NCBI GenBank assembly: GCA_964609385.1
Contig: CAZSSM010000004.1
Location: 62,001-126,000 of the forward strand
Direction of reading: 5' to 3'
Source of the DNA: CAZSSM01 sp964609385
Lineage (GTDB): Bacteria > Planctomycetota > Planctomycetia > Isosphaerales > Isosphaeraceae
Length of the DNA: 64,000 bases
The notes below the pieces were generated by a model. It searched no databases and was not told the DNA's origin. It saw nothing but the letters and a program-made list of their open reading frames with translations. Shown here piece after piece: positions 46,267-53,234 of the stretch (positions within the stretch are counted from its first letter, which is position 1; every line of letters starts with the position of its first letter). Made by a program: the position numbers and the translations under genes.

Positions 46267-47961
46267 TCACCCGCCCGACGGGACTGCGACGGGTCGAAAC
46301 CCGAGGAAGAAGTTCCGGTACTCGGGCGTGCGGCAGTCCCGAAACGCCGCGCGGCAGTACCGGGGGTCGACGCTCCAGCTACCGCCCCGGATCACGCGGA
46401 CCGAAGCCTTAGGAGACCCTTGAGGATCAGAGTCCGGGGACTCGGCGTAATAGTCCGAAGCGTACCAATCCCGACACCACTCCCAAACGTTCCCATGAAG
46501 GTCATGAAGACCCCAAGCGTTCGGGCCGTAGCTCCCCACGCGTGTCGGACGTTTCAAATAAGGACCATTCGACGCACCGTTATAGGGGTAATTCCCATCG
46601 AAGTTCGCTTGGCGGCTGCTCAGGCTGGAGCCGAACAAGGTCGCCGTAGTCGTCCCGGCACGGCAGGCGTATTCCCATTGAGCCTCCGTCGGAAGACGGT
46701 ATTCCCAGCCCAATGGAAGTGTGCCTGTGCGACGGTCTTGTTCCGTCAGCTTCCGGCAAAACGCTACCGCGTCCTCCCAAGAGACACTCTCCACCGGGAA
46801 GACCGACGTGTCCTGATCAGCTACCTGAGAACTGCCCTTGCTTGAAGAGGAGAAATAGCTCGGGTTGGTCCCCATCACCGATTCGTACTCCGATTGGGTC
46901 ACCTCATACTGACCGAGCCAGAAGCCACGCGTCAGTCCGACCCGGTGCTGAAGCTCGCCGGAGCCGCGTAACCGTTCGTCTTCTGGGCTGCCCATCAGAA
47001 ACGCTCCGGCCGGGCACCAGCGAAACGCCATCTTCAGGCCGTTATCTGACCATTCGTTGCCCGCCTCGGTCCCTTCGAAGGTGGAGACGCGGGCCAGAAC
47101 CGGCACCGCGATCAGGTTCGTCAAGGCGTGAGGCGTTTGAAGGGTTCCGTCGCGGCCCACCGATTGATCCGGCAGCCACTCCTGGGCCTGGAAGTCGACG
47201 TTTTCCCGGACGTAATTGACCAAGGCGCCCCAGGTCACCAACCCCCGACGGTTGGCCGCCTCGCCGCGCAACGCCTCCAAGACGTGGTAGAAGAAAATCC
47301 CGTGGCCCCCGTCGGCCCGTGGCGTCTCGAACGACTGCTGGTTGGCCGCACAGCCGAAGAGGATCGCCGTGTTGCGCGGCAGGCGACCGTTCAGCTCATC
47401 GCCGGAGATCGTCCGCCCCTTGCCCGGATCGGTGGGCCGGTCGCGGCAGGCGTCGACCAGCATCAGGTTGATCCCGCCCTTGCGGTCTAACTCCTCGACC
47501 GTCCGGGTCAGGCTGATCAGCGTCGAGGGCACACTCGGCACGCCGTCGACGGGGCAGTAGAAGGCGTCCTCCAGGGCGATGCCACGACCGTCACGGATCG
47601 GCCGACCGCGCTCGTCGGTCAGGGGCAACTGGGTGCCGTGTCCGGAGAACCCCAGCAGGACGATGTCGCGGGCGTTGCGTCCTGGGCCGAGCACATCGTC
47701 CAAGGCCCGCTCGATGTTCGCCTTCGTGGCCCGATCGTTCCCCCGTCCGCTGCCGGTGAGCACTCGAACGGTGAAGCCCTGACCTTCCAGGACCTCCTTC
47801 AGTTCCAGGACGTCGCGTTCGGCGTAGTCCAAGGGCCGCTCGGCGAGTGCGCGTTTGTCGTACTGGTTGACCCCCACCAGCAAGGCCACCTTGGCCGGCC
47901 TCGGCTGAGCCGCCGAGAGCGACAACGACGCCAGGACGATTCCAATCACAAAAGTCCGCAT
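46267..47961 (-). CDS. protein B: exported caspase-like (C14) and FGE/C-type-lectin fusion
   Basis: A 564-residue exported protein (signal peptide MRTFVIGIVLASLSLSAAQ; ATG 47961 with GAGGAG upstream). Caspase-like domain at residues 22-290: VALLVGVNQYDKRA, catalytic His in FSGHGTQ (about 108), Cys in VDACRDRP (about 172). FGE/lectin domain at about 300-564, nearly the same as in protein A up to GNVWEWCRD. Its last 54 codons, however, match protein C instead (GGSW-SVDPRY-CRAAFR-DCRTPEYR-NFF-LGFR). This mosaic is what retrohoming into the 3' end would leave. No membrane anchor beyond the signal peptide, so it is probably secreted or periplasmic. Confidence 0.88.
   Translation of the reverse strand: MRTFVIGIVLASLSLSAAQPRPAKVALLVGVNQYDKRALAERPLDYAERDVLELKEVLEGQGFTVRVLTGSGRGNDRATKANIERALDDVLGPGRNARDIVLLGFSGHGTQLPLTDERGRPIRDGRGIALEDAFYCPVDGVPSVPSTLISLTRTVEELDRKGGINLMLVDACRDRPTDPGKGRTISGDELNGRLPRNTAILFGCAANQQSFETPRADGGHGIFFYHVLEALRGEAANRRGLVTWGALVNYVRENVDFQAQEWLPDQSVGRDGTLQTPHALTNLIAVPVLARVSTFEGTEAGNEWSDNGLKMAFRWCPAGAFLMGSPEDERLRGSGELQHRVGLTRGFWLGQYEVTQSEYESVMGTNPSYFSSSSKGSSQVADQDTSVFPVESVSWEDAVAFCRKLTEQDRRTGTLPLGWEYRLPTEAQWEYACRAGTTTATLFGSSLSSRQANFDGNYPYNGASNGPYLKRPTRVGSYGPNAWGLHDLHGNVWEWCRDWYASDYYAESPDSDPQGSPKASVRVIRGGSWSVDPRYCRAAFRDCRTPEYRNFFLGFRPVAVPSGG
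46270..46431 (-). other. DGR-type variable region B
   Basis: Last 162 nt of protein B. Aligned without gaps to VR C, the stretch from GGSW to the end differs at 18 positions before the last codon. Seventeen of them are first or second codon positions in 12 codons, mainly NNC, while flanking codons are identical including silent sites. That is the footprint of AAC-rich template mutagenesis. The 3' end GTCGCAGTCCCGTCGGGC is invariant (IMH-like). Confidence 0.85.
46651..47036 (-). repeat. 386-nt identical block shared by proteins A and B (copy 2)
   Basis: Second copy of the block at 41354-41739, offset 5,297 nt. See that entry. Confidence 0.88.
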
Positions 47962-48005
47962 CGGTTAAGTCTCCTCGAATCAGGGGTGATCTTCAGGATG
48001 ACAAA

Positions 48006-48953
48006 TCATTCAAACTTCAATTTGAAAGAGCTTTGTATGTTTTTACTGATCGCCTTCTGGATCGCGTCCTGTTCCGCTTCAAATTGCTTGAGTTGCCGCT
48101 CTCGTTCGGCGGAGTTTGCCAAGGCACGGCGCCTTGGGTCGACATGTCCGAGGATGGTGCGTGGGAGGAATCCGGCTGCGAGGGGTTCCTGGGATTCGCC
48201 CCGGAGCAATCCTTTGATGTCCGGTTGGCTCATCCGATCGTAGACTTGGCCGACGATCCCGGTCCACGAGATCGCGTTGCCCCGCGCCCCGGCGCCTTGG
48301 AGCGCCTCGACGAGGCAGTAGGTGAAGACGCCGTGCCGGATCTCGTCCGTCTCGAAGGATTGCTGGCCGGACCGGCAACTGAAGAAGTAGGAGGTGCCCT
48401 CGGTCAGGCGGACCTGATCGCCCTGGATGCCCCGCGAGCCCTTGTCGGACCGGATCGGGCGGTCTCGGCCGACGTCGACGATCACCAGCGACCGCCCCAC
48501 GTTGGGCGTCAGGACCCGGTCGGTCAGCTCGCTCAGCGAGACCAACGAGGTCGGGTCATCGGCGATCGCGTCGACGGGGCAATAGAACTGGTCGACCGAT
48601 CGGGTCCCGTCGGGCCCGGTGACCGGCAACTCGCGACCGTGTCCGGAGAGCATCACCAGGACCAGGTCCTCCTTGCCGAGCGGACGGACCAAGCGCCGGA
48701 CCGTCTGATGGATGGTATGCCGGGTCGCTCGGGGACCGGTGAGCATGACGACCTCGAAGCCGAGGTTGGACAGCTCGTAAGCCACGGCGGTGACGTCCCG
48801 TTCGGCATACTTGAGGTCCTCGAAATTGGGTTTCTTGTAATCGTTGATGCCGACCAAGAAGGCGACTTTGCGTGAGCCATCGGTTAGCGCGACGGCCGTG
48901 ACCATCACGAAGCACGTGGCCAGGGTGACCAGATACTGACGCAGGGTTCTCAT
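48006..48953 (-). CDS. protein D: caspase-like fold with catalytic Cys replaced by Gly
   Basis: A 315-residue exported protein starting at ATG 48953 (signal peptide MRTLRQYLVTLATCFVMVTAVA). The fold is closest to protein A: KVAFLVGINDYKKPNFEDLKYAERDV, His kept in LSGHGREL (about 105). Where A, B and C have D-A-C-R, D reads VIVDVGRDRP, so Gly (GGC) stands at the cysteine position (about 162); TGC to GGC would be a single change. There is no FGE domain. Instead, a charged coiled-coil tail ends the protein (SAERERQLKQFEAEQDAIQK). It may act as a decoy or regulator of the active paralogues, or it may be decaying. The upstream frame to 49253 is rejected. Confidence 0.82.
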   Translation of the reverse strand: MRTLRQYLVTLATCFVMVTAVALTDGSRKVAFLVGINDYKKPNFEDLKYAERDVTAVAYELSNLGFEVVMLTGPRATRHTIHQTVRRLVRPLGKEDLVLVMLSGHGRELPVTGPDGTRSVDQFYCPVDAIADDPTSLVSLSELTDRVLTPNVGRSLVIVDVGRDRPIRSDKGSRGIQGDQVRLTEGTSYFFSCRSGQQSFETDEIRHGVFTYCLVEALQGAGARGNAISWTGIVGQVYDRMSQPDIKGLLRGESQEPLAAGFLPRTILGHVDPRRRALANSAERERQLKQFEAEQDAIQKAISKNIQSSFKLKFE

Positions 48954-49295
48954 CCGAGGGATTCTCCCGAGATCGTCGATGCCAAGCGGACAGGGATGAG
49001 GATGCGGCGGAGGACAAGGAGTCGGACTGTTCGAGTCGGGTCTCACCAACAGAACGTGCGGCGTTCCGGTTTTTCGCGAGAAATAGCCCGATCTCGAGGA
49101 GTTGGTGTCGGGATGGGGGATAGGGGATGGGTTGAGAGCGAATCCCGGAGCGTTTGCCGATGGAGGGCGACTTGCGCGGTTCGAAGCCTGGGCCGACCGC
49201 ACGCTCAAATCTATCAAACTAGACGCGTGATCGCCAGCGATCACGCGACACACCAGCCCCGGTCGCGAAGGCCCATAGGGCGGTCTCGACGGTCG
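48954..49295. other. intergenic region upstream of protein D
   Basis: 342 nt without a gene. In a complete DGR the accessory reading frame and reverse transcriptase would continue here; no trace of RT motifs (such as Y-x-D-D) was found in any frame. Confidence 0.4.
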
Positions 49296-49637
49296 TCAGA
49301 TCCGAATGCGATCTCGTCGATGCGGCGATGAGATCGGCACTGCTTCTTCTTGGGCGGTCTGCTTGCGCCATTCCTTCAACGAAACGTAGCGGGCGAACTG
49401 GACCGTCGAGAGCCGTTCGCGGTAGTCGACACGGTTCCCGGCCCGCCCACGACGATCACCGCCGCGCGTCCCCCCCGATTCGAGGAAGTCCACACAGAAG
49501 GTCCAGCACGATTCGGAGCCCCGGTCCAACAGGCACTTCTCCACGCCCAGGATCCGATGCCCGCGCAGGAAAGCGTTCAACTCCTCCTCGGCCGCGTCCG
49601 GATCGCTCAAGGGGACCATGAAGATCCGAAACGCCAT
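49296..49637 (-). pseudogene. truncated DGR accessory-like protein (N-terminal part, HRDC lost)
   Basis: ATG 49637 with GGAGG 9 nt upstream gives 113 residues: MAFRIFMVPLSDPDAAEEEL, NAFLRGHRILGVEKCLLDRG, SCWTFCVDFLES, VDYRERLSTVQFARYVSLKE, WRKQTAQEEAVP, then an unrelated SPHRRDRIRI and stop. From memory, this matches the N-terminal half of the HRDC-domain accessory proteins that sit between target gene and reverse transcriptase in many DGRs, where '...R-K-x-I-A-x-x-E-x-V-P-x-Y-x-V-F' continues into HRDC. Here it ends exactly at that point, so the HRDC part has been cut off. It lies 105 nt past hairpin C on the same strand as protein C, the expected position. Confidence 0.58.
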
Positions 49638-49741
49638 CCGATCACACCTCCGGGCTTGAGCCCGCACAATCGCTACAACTGACAAAATCGTCACCCAAAA
49701 AATGGGCCGCGAAGACCGCTCCGCTCGATCGCTCCGGTACG

Positions 49742-49770
49742 CCGGCAGGTGGCTCCCGCACACCTGCCGG
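49742..49770 (-). repeat. post-VR hairpin C
   Basis: CCGGCAGGTG (49742-49751), loop GCTCCCGCA, CACCTGCCGG (49761-49770), a perfect 10-bp stem 90 nt beyond the stop of protein C. Shares the loop pattern with hairpins A and B. Confidence 0.75.
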
Positions 49771-49859
49771 GCGACCTACGCTCCAAACGCTACGCTCAAA
49801 ACTGGAACTAGAACTGGATCTGGAACTTGGCTCGACCTCATCCCGTACTCGCTTCCTGA

Positions 49860-51620
49860 TCAACCGCCCGACGGGACTGCGACGGGACGAAACCCGAGGT
49901 CGTTGCTCCGGAACTCGGGCGAGTTGCAGAGCCGAACCGCCGCGCGGCAGGCCTGGGGGTCGTCGCCCCAGCTACCGCCCCGGATCACCCGGTACGAGGC
50001 CCCAGGAGACCCTTGAGGATCAGAACCAGGAGAGTCACCATAATATCCCGAAGCGTAACCATCGCTACACCACTCCCAAACATTCCCCAGCATATCCTGA
50101 AGGCCGAAACCATTCGCTACATAACGCCCCACTGGGGCCGTGTAGAGATACCCATCGTCGCTGGAGATCGTCGTCCAACCCGCATGTTTCCGCTTGGCCG
50201 TTGCATCAGCCACGTTGCCGTGACGCGCCAATGACTCCGGATCGTCACCCTCTGGCCAAAGCGTTGTCGTCCCACCGCGAGCCGCGTATTCCCACTCCGC
50301 CTCCGTCGGCAAGCGAAACGTGTACCGATCGTCCTCTTCGCTTAGCCACGCACAGAAGGCCTCCGCGTCGCGCCAGCTCACATTGCTCACCGGATGGACA
50401 TCACTCTGAGAAAACCCAGGATCTCGCCACGAATAACGTGGATCCTGCTCGAACTTGCCCGCTGACTCGTTCCAGCCAAAGCCACCTTTGCCGTCCTTCT
50501 CCGCGTCGGTCCGATAACCGGTCGCATCCACGAAGGCCCGGAACTGACCCACCGTCACCTCGTGCCGGCCCAGGAAGAACGGTCGGCTGATCCGGACCCG
50601 ATGACGAGGCTGCTCGTCGGTCAAGAAGGAGCGCTTCGCATCGGGATACAGCTCCAGAATCCGATCGATCTCCGCGTCGGTCGAACCCATAAAAAACGAC
50701 CCCGAAGGGATCGATACCAGCACGATCCCCAGCCGTTCGGCGAACGAACGACGCGGGGCCGGAGGAGATCTATCGGGAATCACTCCCAAGGTCGTGAACG
50801 ACAGCAGGTCCGCCGGAATCGGGTCCTGGCGGTTGCCCCTCGGGATGTACCCGCGGATCTCCCGAGAGGCCATCCGACGCTTCACATAGCCGGCCAGCTC
50901 CGACCACGACAACGCACCCACGCCGTCCTTGCCATCGAGCGCCTCCAACACGCAGTGTGTGAAGATCCCCTGCTTCAGTTCCGCGCTCTCGAACGACCGC
51001 TGACCGGCCCGGCAACTGAAAAGCACTGCGGTGTCCTCGGGCAACTCGATGTAACGCCCCTGGATCCCGCCCAGGTCCTTGCCTTTGCCCGGATCCGGGT
51101 CGTTCCGGCAGGCGTCGATCAACAGGATCCGCTTGCCTACGTTCGGCTTGAGCACATCGCGAATCACATAGCTCAGCGAGACCATCGAGGAAGCCCGATT
51201 CTCCACCGCATCGACCGGGCAGAAGTAGGCATCGCCGGCTGAGGTCTGCATCCCATGGCCCGAGAACATCACCAAGATCAGGTCGTCCACGCCCAACGGT
51301 GAAACCAAACGCTCCAGGGTCGACTCGATGGTCCGCTTGGTGGCCCGCGCCGATCCCCGACCGCTCCCCTTAAGCGTCGTGACCCGGAAGCCCAGCTTGG
51401 CCAAGCGTTGTCCCACCGCCTCGACATCGTCTTCGGCATAGTCTAGAGGATTGAATCCCGGCTTGTCGTAGCGTTCCACCCCGACGACCAAAGCCACCTT
51501 CCGACGAGGCTCCTGCACCAGCGCCAACGGCTCCAGCGCCGAAGCGGACCACGTCGTCAGACCGGCCGGCTCCCCGATAAGCAATCCCAACAAAGCCAAC
51601 AACCAAACACGATGTGCCAT
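49860..51620 (-). CDS. protein C: exported caspase-like (C14) and FGE/C-type-lectin fusion
   Basis: A 586-residue exported protein (ATG 51620, GGAGG upstream; signal-like start MAHRVWLLALLGLLIGEPAG). Caspase-like domain about 38-290: KVALVVGVERYDKPGFNPLDYAEDDV, His in FSGHGMQ (about 122), Cys in LIDACRNDPD (about 171). FGE domain about 305-586: VSIPSGSFFMGSTDAEID, FRLPTEAEWEYAARGGT, LGNVWEWCSDGYASGYYGD. The FGE body is clearly different from A and B, yet its final 54 codons are almost the same as B outside scattered codons. Neighbouring hairpin and accessory remnant make it the best-preserved DGR target here. Ligand-gated protease activity is inferred. Confidence 0.9.
   Translation of the reverse strand: MAHRVWLLALLGLLIGEPAGLTTWSASALEPLALVQEPRRKVALVVGVERYDKPGFNPLDYAEDDVEAVGQRLAKLGFRVTTLKGSGRGSARATKRTIESTLERLVSPLGVDDLILVMFSGHGMQTSAGDAYFCPVDAVENRASSMVSLSYVIRDVLKPNVGKRILLIDACRNDPDPGKGKDLGGIQGRYIELPEDTAVLFSCRAGQRSFESAELKQGIFTHCVLEALDGKDGVGALSWSELAGYVKRRMASREIRGYIPRGNRQDPIPADLLSFTTLGVIPDRSPPAPRRSFAERLGIVLVSIPSGSFFMGSTDAEIDRILELYPDAKRSFLTDEQPRHRVRISRPFFLGRHEVTVGQFRAFVDATGYRTDAEKDGKGGFGWNESAGKFEQDPRYSWRDPGFSQSDVHPVSNVSWRDAEAFCAWLSEEDDRYTFRLPTEAEWEYAARGGTTTLWPEGDDPESLARHGNVADATAKRKHAGWTTISSDDGYLYTAPVGRYVANGFGLQDMLGNVWEWCSDGYASGYYGDSPGSDPQGSPGASYRVIRGGSWGDDPQACRAAVRLCNSPEFRSNDLGFRPVAVPSGG
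49863..50024 (-). other. DGR-type variable region C
   Basis: Last 162 nt of protein C, same length as VR A and B. Encodes GGSW-GDDPQA-CRAAVR-LCNSPEFR-SND-LGFR. Variable codons against B: AGC/GGC, GTC/GAC, CGG/CAG, TAC/GCC, TTT/GTT, GAC/CTC, CGC/AAC, ACG/TCG, TAC/TTC, AAC/AGC, TTC/AAC, TTC/GAC. Confidence 0.85.
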
Positions 51621-51860
51621 CGATTCGCCTCCAAATGAAGTCGATCAGACAAGGCATGGACGAGATCCGGAAGACGCCCCTATCGTATCAATCCAACTCC
51701 GGAACGTCCTCTCCATCAAGGGAACGACCCGTGCGTCCCCTTTTCGCGGAGATCGGACGATTTTCTCTCCGGTTATTGGGGGAAATTTCGGTCGATGGAT
51801 CGTTCCCCTCTTGACCACCACCGGTAGGCGACCCCGCTCCCACACTCGGAGACACGCCTG
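51621..51860. promoter_or_regulatory. divergent control region with GGAACG direct repeat
   Basis: 240 nt between protein C (minus) and the sigma operon (plus). GGAACG occurs at 51701 and again at 51721, exactly 20 nt (about two helical turns) apart. GGAAC is the usual -35 core for ECF sigma factors, and an ECF gene lies in the adjacent operon. A matching -10 is not obvious, so the repeat may instead be a regulator site. Confidence 0.35.
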
Positions 51861-52514
51861 ATGAAATCGTTACGAAGGTTCCTGCTGACCGTTGCGCGGC
51901 TGATGACCGTCGCCATCCTCGGGCTCTACCTGGTCGCCCAGACCGGCGTGATCGCCTTGCCCAACTTCCAGCTCTTCGGCAACGAGGGGCCGTTGATCGT
52001 CTTCAACACCAACGTCCAGAACGGCCCTCCTCAGGACGATCGCGGAGAATCCTCGGCGAAGACGACCCCGGAGGAGAACCCCTCGAACCCGGTCGAGGCC
52101 GAGGACTGTGATGAGACCATGTGGCCGACCTCGGGCGTCGGGGCGAGGCGCCGGCAGTATTACGAGGCGGCCTGGTCCTTCGATGAAAACTCCGAAACCT
52201 ACCTGGCCCGCTACTACTTCCTGCCCGACGTCGATGCGGAGGTCTACCGGTACCACATCGTGATCTACGACCCGTCGCAACCACAGTACATCTACTTCTT
52301 CAGTCCGAAGGAGGACGCCTATTGGGGGCGATACGCGATCGATGGCCGGGTTCGATATCGATACTCGTCCTTGGACGAATCCGATCGCGTTGGCTCGTTA
52401 TCCGCGATCCCGGAGTCAGTATTCCCCATCCCAGGCCCCATGCCCGCGATCCCGGGTTCGAAGGATGGCACCCCGATGATCCCACCAACGCTCCCCATCC
52501 CCGGAGATGCTTGA
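51861..52514 (+). CDS. exported protein at head of island sigma operon
   Basis: A 217-residue protein with one N-terminal hydrophobic span (about residues 10-33, TVARLMTVAILGLYLVAQTGVIAL), either a signal anchor or a signal peptide. The middle has a compact aromatic domain (ARRRQYYEAAWSFDENSETYLARYYFLPDVDAEVYRYHIVIYDPSQPQYIYFFSPKEDAYWGRY). The C-terminus is Pro-rich (PIPGPMPAIPGSKDG). Family not recognised. Its stop directly abuts the ATG of the sigma factor gene (52515), so the two are one transcript. Confidence 0.7.
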   Translation: MKSLRRFLLTVARLMTVAILGLYLVAQTGVIALPNFQLFGNEGPLIVFNTNVQNGPPQDDRGESSAKTTPEENPSNPVEAEDCDETMWPTSGVGARRRQYYEAAWSFDENSETYLARYYFLPDVDAEVYRYHIVIYDPSQPQYIYFFSPKEDAYWGRYAIDGRVRYRYSSLDESDRVGSLSAIPESVFPIPGPMPAIPGSKDGTPMIPPTLPIPGDA

Positions 52515-53234
52515 ATGAGCCCGAAAGTCCCCGACAACGACCTCGATGAGCTGGGCGGTGGGCGCCACTTCCCTCGCTCACGGATCGGCCTGTATATTCA
52601 GGCCATGACCGAGCCACCCCCCGACGAGTTCTCACGCGATCCAAACGATGTCCCGCTCCAAGAGCTGAGCGATCGGGATCTCATGCGCCGAATCGCTGAG
52701 GCCAAGGATCGAGGTGATGAGGGAACATGCAATGACGCGATGACCGAGTTCCGCAACCGATATCAACGGATGCTCGTCCTCATTGCTGCGCGTTATCTCG
52801 ACCAGAACCAGGCTGAGGACGTCGTGGGATCCACCTGGCTCGAGTTCTGGAAACACTGTCCGCTTCCCGAGGCGAGTGATCCGCGAGGCTGGCTTATCCT
52901 GACAACGAAGCGGGAAGCAATCGATCTGTGGCGAAAACGCAAACGACAACCGCAGTCCTTCCCTCTGAGTACGGATCATGATACGGACGATCCCAAGGCC
53001 TTAGGAGCCTTGGCGATCCTGATTCAGCAGGAACGCGTTCAAGCAGTGCAGGACTGTCTGGGCAAACTCGGGAACAAAAAGCCATCATGGGAAGTGATTT
53101 TGAGAGAAAAGATGCGCGGAGCAACCCTAAAGGAGATCGCTGACAAATTACAAATAACTGTGGAACAAATCTACAGGTATACAGACCGAGCAAAGAAGTT
53201 GATGAAATCCTGCTTGGAGGGCAAGCTGAGATGA
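52515..53234 (+). CDS. ECF-type RNA polymerase sigma factor
   Basis: A 239-residue sigma factor. Region 2 spans about 60-130 (DAMTEFRNRYQRMLVLIAARYLDQNQAEDVVGSTWLEFWKHCPLPEASDPRGWLILTTKREAIDLWRKRKR), and region 4 about 170-235 (VQAVQDCLGKLGNKKPSWEVILREKMRGATLKEIADKLQITVEQIYRYTDRAKKLMKSCL). The gap between them is short, as in ECF factors. ATG 52515 abuts the upstream stop; ATG 52605 is a possible alternative. The 3' end overlaps the next gene by 4 nt (ATGA). Within the island it is the obvious candidate activator of the caspase genes, but this is inference. Confidence 0.87.
   Translation: MSPKVPDNDLDELGGGRHFPRSRIGLYIQAMTEPPPDEFSRDPNDVPLQELSDRDLMRRIAEAKDRGDEGTCNDAMTEFRNRYQRMLVLIAARYLDQNQAEDVVGSTWLEFWKHCPLPEASDPRGWLILTTKREAIDLWRKRKRQPQSFPLSTDHDTDDPKALGALAILIQQERVQAVQDCLGKLGNKKPSWEVILREKMRGATLKEIADKLQITVEQIYRYTDRAKKLMKSCLEGKLR

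Noticed and set aside
49799..49832. Hexamer-like repeats (CTGGAACTAGAACTGGATCT) as a CRISPR or template repeat
   Set aside because: Only four imperfect units, no spacers; too short and not similar to the variable region, so not the DGR template.
49860..51620. Reading the FGE domains as true formylglycine-generating enzymes (sulfatase maturation)
   Set aside because: No sulfatase is nearby, the domain is C-terminal to a protease, and its end is hypervariable; the C-type-lectin-fold role fits better.
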